Of a stretch of DNA of 34,865 nucleotides, positions 30,150 through 34,865 are shown piece by piece. The notes under the pieces were generated by a model, which made no database searches, was not told the origin of the DNA, and saw nothing but the letters and a program-made list of their open reading frames with translations. The stretch's first letter is position 1; each line of letters begins with the position of its first letter. The position numbers and the translations under genes were made by a program. This DNA comes from Thermoplasmata archaeon (GTDB taxonomy: Archaea > Thermoplasmatota > Thermoplasmata > Lutacidiplasmatales > UBA184): contig JASHPV010000093.1 of assembly GCA_030037875.1 (NCBI GenBank), positions 1 to 34,865 of the forward strand, given 5' to 3'.

Positions 30150-30890
30150 ATGAAAATCACTTTCCTTGGCACGGGGGCAGGCAACTTCCTGGGGGGCCGC
30201 CGGCAAATGAGCAGCGCCTTCTTTGAGGGACTGCTGCTGGACTGCGGCGCCGGCGCGACAGGTCGGCTCCACGATACCTCGCTGTTTGACCAGGTGGAGG
30301 GAATCCTGATCTCCCATTTACACACCGACCACATCGCCGGACTGTTCGACTTTCTCCTGCACACCCTGCTCACAGGACGAAAACGTCCGTTGACGATTGT
30401 CACTCCGCCAGGGCTCTCGCCGATCCTCCGAGACATGAACCGCGTCCAGGCGATGGTCAAGGACCCGGCCGAGCTCTACGACTTTCGACTGGTCGAGAGT
30501 CTCCGGCCCGAAGCGATGATCGGTCGGTGGCGGGTACGGGGCATCCCGTTGGACCACACAGTGTACAATCTCGGTTATCTCGTCACTTCCGACGATGCCA
30601 CGCTCTTCTACACAGGGGACACGCGGCAGCCGTCGGCTCCGGAAGGGCTGCGCGCCGATTTCGTCGTCCACGAGGCTACCTACGCCGACCGGGACGCTCA
30701 CCGCGCCCAAGAGTACGGGCACTCCACGCCCTCCCAGGCCGCCCACGCCGCGACCGTCATGAAAGCTAGCCGACTGTTCCTCACGCACATCGGCAGCCGG
30801 GAGGGAATCGATGCCGAGATCTCGCGCGAAATGCGGGCTGGCTTCGCTGATTCTACTCTCGCGGAAGACCTTAGCCAACACGAACTATAG
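30150..30890 (+). CDS. Metallo-beta-lactamase fold hydrolase, RNase Z-like
   Basis: A 246-residue protein. MKITFLGTGAG opens the fold; the metal motif SHLHTDHIAGL (HxHxDH) follows, then GIPLDHTVYNLGYLV, the Asp ligand in LFYTGDTR, and a C-terminal HSTPSQAA that matches the tRNase Z HST loop. tRNase Z cuts pre-tRNA 3' trailers; here the length is a little short and no exosite arm is obvious, so another phosphodiesterase role is possible. A TATA-like AAATATC lies about 48 bases upstream. Confidence 0.85.
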   Translation: MKITFLGTGAGNFLGGRRQMSSAFFEGLLLDCGAGATGRLHDTSLFDQVEGILISHLHTDHIAGLFDFLLHTLLTGRKRPLTIVTPPGLSPILRDMNRVQAMVKDPAELYDFRLVESLRPEAMIGRWRVRGIPLDHTVYNLGYLVTSDDATLFYTGDTRQPSAPEGLRADFVVHEATYADRDAHRAQEYGHSTPSQAAHAATVMKASRLFLTHIGSREGIDAEISREMRAGFADSTLAEDLSQHEL

Positions 30891-31098
30891 GATTCGGGTT
30901 GACTCGATGGCGGGACGAACCCACCTTGGTAGGTCCCACGCCTTCAGTCGGCTCCGCCCGCGCCGGATCCAACGGCGAATCCCCGGAATGGCTCGGGAGA
31001 CTGGTCAAAGGCTGAATCGGGACGCGTACTAGTGACGGCTGAAGGTTCGGTTGGCTCGGACCAGAGAAACTCGGCCCCTCGCTCGGGAGGGGTGGCTT

Positions 31099-31109
31099 GT
31101 TAAATACGG
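31099..31109 (+). promoter_or_regulatory. TATA box of the large ATPase gene
   Basis: GTTAAATACGG is centred about 26 bases before the GTG at 31131, so the gene is probably leaderless. The interval 30891-31098 shows no gene. Confidence 0.6.
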
Positions 31110-31130
31110 CGCCCCGCCCCTAGGATTGGC

Positions 31131-33485
31131 GTGGCCATTTCGGCGACGCAGACCCGACCCCGGATCGGGCGTCTGGATACTTGGGAGGCGCTCGTTAATC
31201 GACGAGAGCGGGCGCGCTCTGGTTCCGCGGGAATCACCCTTTTGGACGGACCGCTCGGAGTCGGTAAATCCACCTTTCTCCGGGCGTTGATCGACGATTC
31301 TCGGGCCACCGGGTTCCGGATCTTCCAGGCCCGGGCCGCCAGCGAGAATCCGTCCCCGTTCTCGCTGATTCGCGAAGCCCTCGCGACCGGGGGCTCCTCG
31401 GAGCGGGTTGGAGCGCTGCCGACCGAACCGTCCGCCGGGCCGATGCTGGCCTTCTTGCCGGCGTTCGGCATGCAGGGAGTCGACTCGTTGGCGGGGGACG
31501 CCATCCGCACCGCCGCGGACGGGACCCAGGCCGAGCTGGAATCCGACCGGCAGCGGCTGTCGGCTCAGCTCGCGGAGCCATTGATGACCGCGGCGAGCAA
31601 AGGGCCCGTGCTCCTCGCCCTGGACGACCTCCACCGGGCGGACGCGGCTTCCTTGGCATTCCTCCGGTACCTTCTCCCACGGATCGAGGGTCGCAGCATC
31701 TGGGTGATCGCCGCCGTGGACTCACCCGATTCGCACAACGTCCCCGATTCGTTGGATACCCTGGTTCGCGGTCAGTCGCTCGACCGAATCTCCCTTCCCC
31801 CCCTCTCAGAAGGGGAGGTGGAGGACTTCCTACACTGGCTCGACCCTCGGCGACGATTCCGCCCGCCCGAGGTGCGCCGTCTCTTCTCCGAAACCGGTGG
31901 TCTTCCGATGTTCATCGAACGACTGGTCCGCCATCCTCCCGCGCTCAACGAAGCCCTCCCGGAGGGCGTCTCGACTCCCCTCTCGGGAGGGCAACCTGCC
32001 CTGGGGGAGATCGACCCGGCCACGCGGCGACTGCTGAACCTGGCGGTCGTGGCGGGGAGCGAGTTCTCGTTCGACACGCTTGCGGCCGCGGCCGGCGGCG
32101 ATGAGGAACGAATCGTCGAGGGGCTCGAGCAGCTCGTGGGAATGGGGATCCTTCGCGAGCTGGAGTGGGACCGTTTCGCCTTCACCCAGGAGGAGCTTCG
32201 GCACCAGCTCTTCGCAGAGCTCGGGGCCCAGAACGTCCGGCATCTCCATCGGCGGATCGCGGCGGCGTTCGAGCGCAGCGCCTCTCGTGAGACCGAGACG
32301 GTCTACGCCCTGGCGCGCCATTCGTATCTCGGGGGTCTGGATGCCGCCGTTCAGTACAATCAGCAGGCCGCCCAGCTCGCGGTGGCGGCGTTCCAGCCGC
32401 TTGCGGCGATCGCGTACCTCGAACAGGCGCTCGAGGCGCTCCATCGAGCCGACCCGGACGATCTGGCCACCGAGACCCGGATCCGTCTCGAACTCGCCAT
32501 GCAACGAACACGCGCGGGGGAACTCCAGGCCGCGGAATCGCTGCTCAACGAATTCCGGGCCGACCGTCGCTTATGGACCGCGGCCACCCCCGTCGACCGC
32601 GCGTTTTTCGCCCTCTTGCGAGCCCGACTTTTGGCCGACCAAGGACGATGGGATGAGGCGGAACGTTCGTTCCGAGACCTACCGCCCAGCGGGCCTTTCG
32701 CGGGGTCGGTGCCGCTCCGTATCGCGACGCTCCGGCTCCGGGGTGAGATTCTCTTTTACCGAGGCAATTACCGGGAATCCTTGGCGACGCACGACGAAGC
32801 GTTGCGACTGGCCACGGAAGCGGGAGAGGTCCGCGAGGCAGCGGCGGAATCGATCCGACGGGCGACGGCGCTATCGATGCTGCCCGGGCGGGAGGACGAG
32901 GCGCTGGACGGCTTCCGAACCGCCACTGACAAGCTCATCGAGGTCGGCGACCGGGCGGAAGCGGCGTTCGGGCTTCTCTGTCTGGGAGTCCAGCTGAACT
33001 CTCAAGGCCATACTGACGAGGCTCGGGCGGCTCTCCAACGTGCGTTCGAGTTGGGGGAGGCTGCGCACGACCTTCGTCGTTTGGGTTGGACCTCCCTCGG
33101 ACTTGCCGATTTGGAATTGGACCAAGGTCATCTGCCCGACGCCGAGGCGCACAACCGAGTCGCGCTGTCGTTGTTTGATCAGATTGGGGATTCGCTCGGC
33201 CGGGCCCGCGCCTTTTTGACCGAGGGTCGGCTCGCGTTGGTCCGTGAAAACGTGGCGGCCGCGGAAACCGCCTTCACCAGCGCCCGTCAGATCTTCACCG
33301 ACCAGAATCTCAAGGCCGACGAACTCGAGGTGGACCTCCGGGAAGTAGAGGTCCGGCTCGCTCAGAACGATCGCTCGGCGGCTCTCCGCGGTCTAGAACG
33401 GCTACGCGACCGCGGGTTGGAACGACTACGGCCGGACCTCGTTGGGGACTGGCGTCGGCTGCGGGACCGCCTGGCGGCTCGGTAG
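31131..33485 (+). CDS. STAND-like ATPase with C-terminal TPR-like repeats
   Basis: A 784-residue protein. Walker A is GPLGVGKST at 40-48; Walker B is LLALDDLHRAD at 161-171. A winged-helix-like region follows (RRLLNLAVVAGSEFSFDTLAAAAGG, LEWDRFAF). From about residue 390 to the end there are helical pairs resembling TPR repeats (for example AIAYLEQALEALHRADPD, RESLATHDEALRLATEAGE, ARAALQRAFELGEAAHD). This is the architecture of large AAA_16/STAND signalling ATPases; no DNA-binding output domain is seen. The final 60 bases overlap the convergent MFS gene. Confidence 0.82.
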   Translation: MAISATQTRPRIGRLDTWEALVNRRERARSGSAGITLLDGPLGVGKSTFLRALIDDSRATGFRIFQARAASENPSPFSLIREALATGGSSERVGALPTEPSAGPMLAFLPAFGMQGVDSLAGDAIRTAADGTQAELESDRQRLSAQLAEPLMTAASKGPVLLALDDLHRADAASLAFLRYLLPRIEGRSIWVIAAVDSPDSHNVPDSLDTLVRGQSLDRISLPPLSEGEVEDFLHWLDPRRRFRPPEVRRLFSETGGLPMFIERLVRHPPALNEALPEGVSTPLSGGQPALGEIDPATRRLLNLAVVAGSEFSFDTLAAAAGGDEERIVEGLEQLVGMGILRELEWDRFAFTQEELRHQLFAELGAQNVRHLHRRIAAAFERSASRETETVYALARHSYLGGLDAAVQYNQQAAQLAVAAFQPLAAIAYLEQALEALHRADPDDLATETRIRLELAMQRTRAGELQAAESLLNEFRADRRLWTAATPVDRAFFALLRARLLADQGRWDEAERSFRDLPPSGPFAGSVPLRIATLRLRGEILFYRGNYRESLATHDEALRLATEAGEVREAAAESIRRATALSMLPGREDEALDGFRTATDKLIEVGDRAEAAFGLLCLGVQLNSQGHTDEARAALQRAFELGEAAHDLRRLGWTSLGLADLELDQGHLPDAEAHNRVALSLFDQIGDSLGRARAFLTEGRLALVRENVAAAETAFTSARQIFTDQNLKADELEVDLREVEVRLAQNDRSAALRGLERLRDRGLERLRPDLVGDWRRLRDRLAAR

Positions 33486-34859
33486 TTCCATCGGCACCGG
33501 GTCGGTGCCGGTGCCTAGGAACGGGGCGACCGGCGGCGCACCTTTCACGGGCTCGGCCTCGTAGCGCATCGACCGAAGGTTTCGCAGGCCTAGAGCGACC
33601 AGACCCGTAGCGAACAACCCCGCCCCGGCCACCGCGTAGGCGACCAACACGCCGCTCCATTCGATCAGGAGGCCCCCCACGAAGATCCCGACGGGCGTCA
33701 TCGCGAGCCCCACCGTCTCATCGATGCTCAGGTACCGCCCCAGGAGACCGGAAGGAACGGTACGCTGCACGAACGAGAAAAACGCCGTGGTGATCAACCC
33801 GAAGAGGATGCCGAGCACCACGAGGGCTGGCCCGGCGACGGCGAACATCGGAACCAATACAAGAACTCCGAACAGAGCTCCGCTCCCCCACAGCACGCCG
33901 ATGAGGACCCGGCCAAAATGTCGCAGGATGCCGAACCGGCCCATGGTCAAGGACCCGACGAGGAAGCCGCCGCTGAATCCGGCGAGGAGGTAACCGAACG
34001 CGCTCGCCGCTTGTCCGAGCGCGTCGACGGTGTAGACGACGAGAAACGGCGTGGAGATCGCCAGAAAGAAACCGAGGCCGATCGAAACGAACGTGAGCTC
34101 GAGAAGGGCTCGGTTGGAACGTAGGTAGCGCAGTGCGATCCGGATATCTTCTGCCAACGATGAGGGGGTGGCTGAAGCGGGACCTGCGAAAGACCTCCCT
34201 GGTGGGGCCGAGATCCGGGTCATCAACACGCCCGAGAGAAGGAATACGCCAACCGCGACCGCGAACGCCGGGTAGGTCCCGATCGTCACCAACAGGTAGG
34301 CTGCGGTGGCCGCCGCGGCTGTGGAGGCAACGGCCGTCGACGCCTGAAGGATGCCGTTCGCATCGTCGAGCGTGTCCGGATGAACAAGGCTCGGCAGGAT
34401 CGCGTTGGAAGAGGGTCGGAAGACCGCGGTCACCGCTTCCAGAAGGAATACCAATGCGAGCACGAGGTCGAGGTTGAAGCCGATGGCCCAAACGCTCAAC
34501 GGGACGATGGCTAGAACGGCCGACTGCAGGAGACCGGTGAGGATGAGCAGTTTGCGGCGGTCGTACCGGTCCGCGATGGCACCGGCAGGCAGGCCGATCG
34601 CGATGACGGGAAGCGATGCCGCGATCCCGACATAGGCCACTGCGAGGGGAGAGCCGGTCGCCTCGAAAACTAGGAAGAGGAGAAGCACGTCGGCCATTCC
34701 GAGTCCGGCCCAACTCGTGACGTTCCCGGCCCAGTAGGGCCAGAAAGCTCGGTTTGCGACCAGCCTCCGGTGGAGCCACGCCGCCGCCTCTGCGTTCCCC
34801 CCTGGCCGAACGGACGACGCCAACGGTGTGTAACCGGGGCTCCCGGGTAATGATTCCAA
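33426..34859 (-). CDS. Major facilitator superfamily exporter
   Basis: A protein of about 477 residues with some 12 membrane segments. The N-terminal half has PYWAGNVTSWAGLGMADVLL and the loop GLPAGAIADRYDRRKLL, matching the MFS_3 / enterobactin-exporter type (GxxADRxxRR between helices 2 and 3). The family exports drugs, siderophores or other small molecules by proton exchange; the substrate is unknown. The first usable codon is a TTG at 34857-34859 and the frame is open to the window edge, so the true start may lie outside. The C-terminal tail is Pro-rich and overlaps the ATPase gene by 60 bases. Confidence 0.85.
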   Translation of the reverse strand: MESLPGSPGYTPLASSVRPGGNAEAAAWLHRRLVANRAFWPYWAGNVTSWAGLGMADVLLLFLVFEATGSPLAVAYVGIAASLPVIAIGLPAGAIADRYDRRKLLILTGLLQSAVLAIVPLSVWAIGFNLDLVLALVFLLEAVTAVFRPSSNAILPSLVHPDTLDDANGILQASTAVASTAAAATAAYLLVTIGTYPAFAVAVGVFLLSGVLMTRISAPPGRSFAGPASATPSSLAEDIRIALRYLRSNRALLELTFVSIGLGFFLAISTPFLVVYTVDALGQAASAFGYLLAGFSGGFLVGSLTMGRFGILRHFGRVLIGVLWGSGALFGVLVLVPMFAVAGPALVVLGILFGLITTAFFSFVQRTVPSGLLGRYLSIDETVGLAMTPVGIFVGGLLIEWSGVLVAYAVAGAGLFATGLVALGLRNLRSMRYEAEPVKGAPPVAPFLGTGTDPVPMELPSRQAVPQPTPVPNEVRP

Positions 34860-34865
34860 CGTCCT

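Noticed and set aside
1..34865. CRISPR arrays, rRNA and insertion sequences
   Set aside because: No regularly spaced short repeats, rRNA-like sequence or transposase motif was seen on either strand.

Overview
The window looks like a high-GC archaeon, most likely an uncultured member of Thermoplasmatota; the lineage is my inference. The archaeal signs are a membrane-anchored LonB protease, a long archaeosine-type tRNA-guanine transglycosylase, Kae1 of the KEOPS complex, a geranylgeranyl reductase for ether lipids, an archaeal NMN adenylyltransferase and a family-5 uracil-DNA glycosylase. Many genes also have a TATA-like box 25-30 bases before a GTG or ATG start, which fits leaderless transcription. 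No rRNA, CRISPR array or insertion sequence was seen.

Layout. 1-499: the start of a secreted protein (minus). 637-5779: a minus-strand cysteine operon (cystathionine beta-synthase type enzyme, cystathionine gamma-synthase/lyase, cysteinyl-tRNA synthetase, a zinc-type oxidoreductase). 5834-7908: a plus-strand BlaI-like repressor, an M48-type membrane protease and a surface protein. 7797-13047: a minus-strand housekeeping block (UDG, TgtA, a small protein, Kae1, GGR). 13143-15345: a radical SAM protein converging on FolD and a cysteine-rich small protein. 15530-18404: LonB, a small CxxC protein and NMN adenylyltransferase. 18480-18552: tRNA-Thr(CGT).

18553-27494 is the accessory region and the main result. 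Downstream of tRNA-Thr lie five partial copies of the tRNA 3' end (sites B-F, ending at 21685, 22930, 25512, 26720 and 27494). Each has the same 34-base layout: a left arm ending in GAAC, five bases, a right arm matching the T-arm from GTTC, then CCGGTG exactly 12 bases after the right arm begins. Between the sites sit one or two unrelated genes: an alpha/beta hydrolase fused to an ATPase, a membrane protein, a RibD/DHFR-like reductase, a YcaQ-like protein, a SAM methyltransferase, a SnoaL-like protein, a DinB-like protein and a VOC protein. The copies diverge more the farther they lie from the tRNA. No recombinase gene is present. The whole resembles an integron-like cassette array that uses a tRNA gene as its insertion end.

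27516-34859: an SDR-family protein, a small membrane protein, a DUF4760-like membrane protein, a cyclic-nucleotide-binding protein, an RNase Z-like metallo-beta-lactamase protein, a large ATPase with TPR-like repeats, and an MFS exporter running to the window edge.

Several enzymes have changes at key positions: FolD appears to lack the catalytic Lys, CysRS has Asp for a zinc-binding Cys, and the SDR has Phe for the catalytic Tyr.
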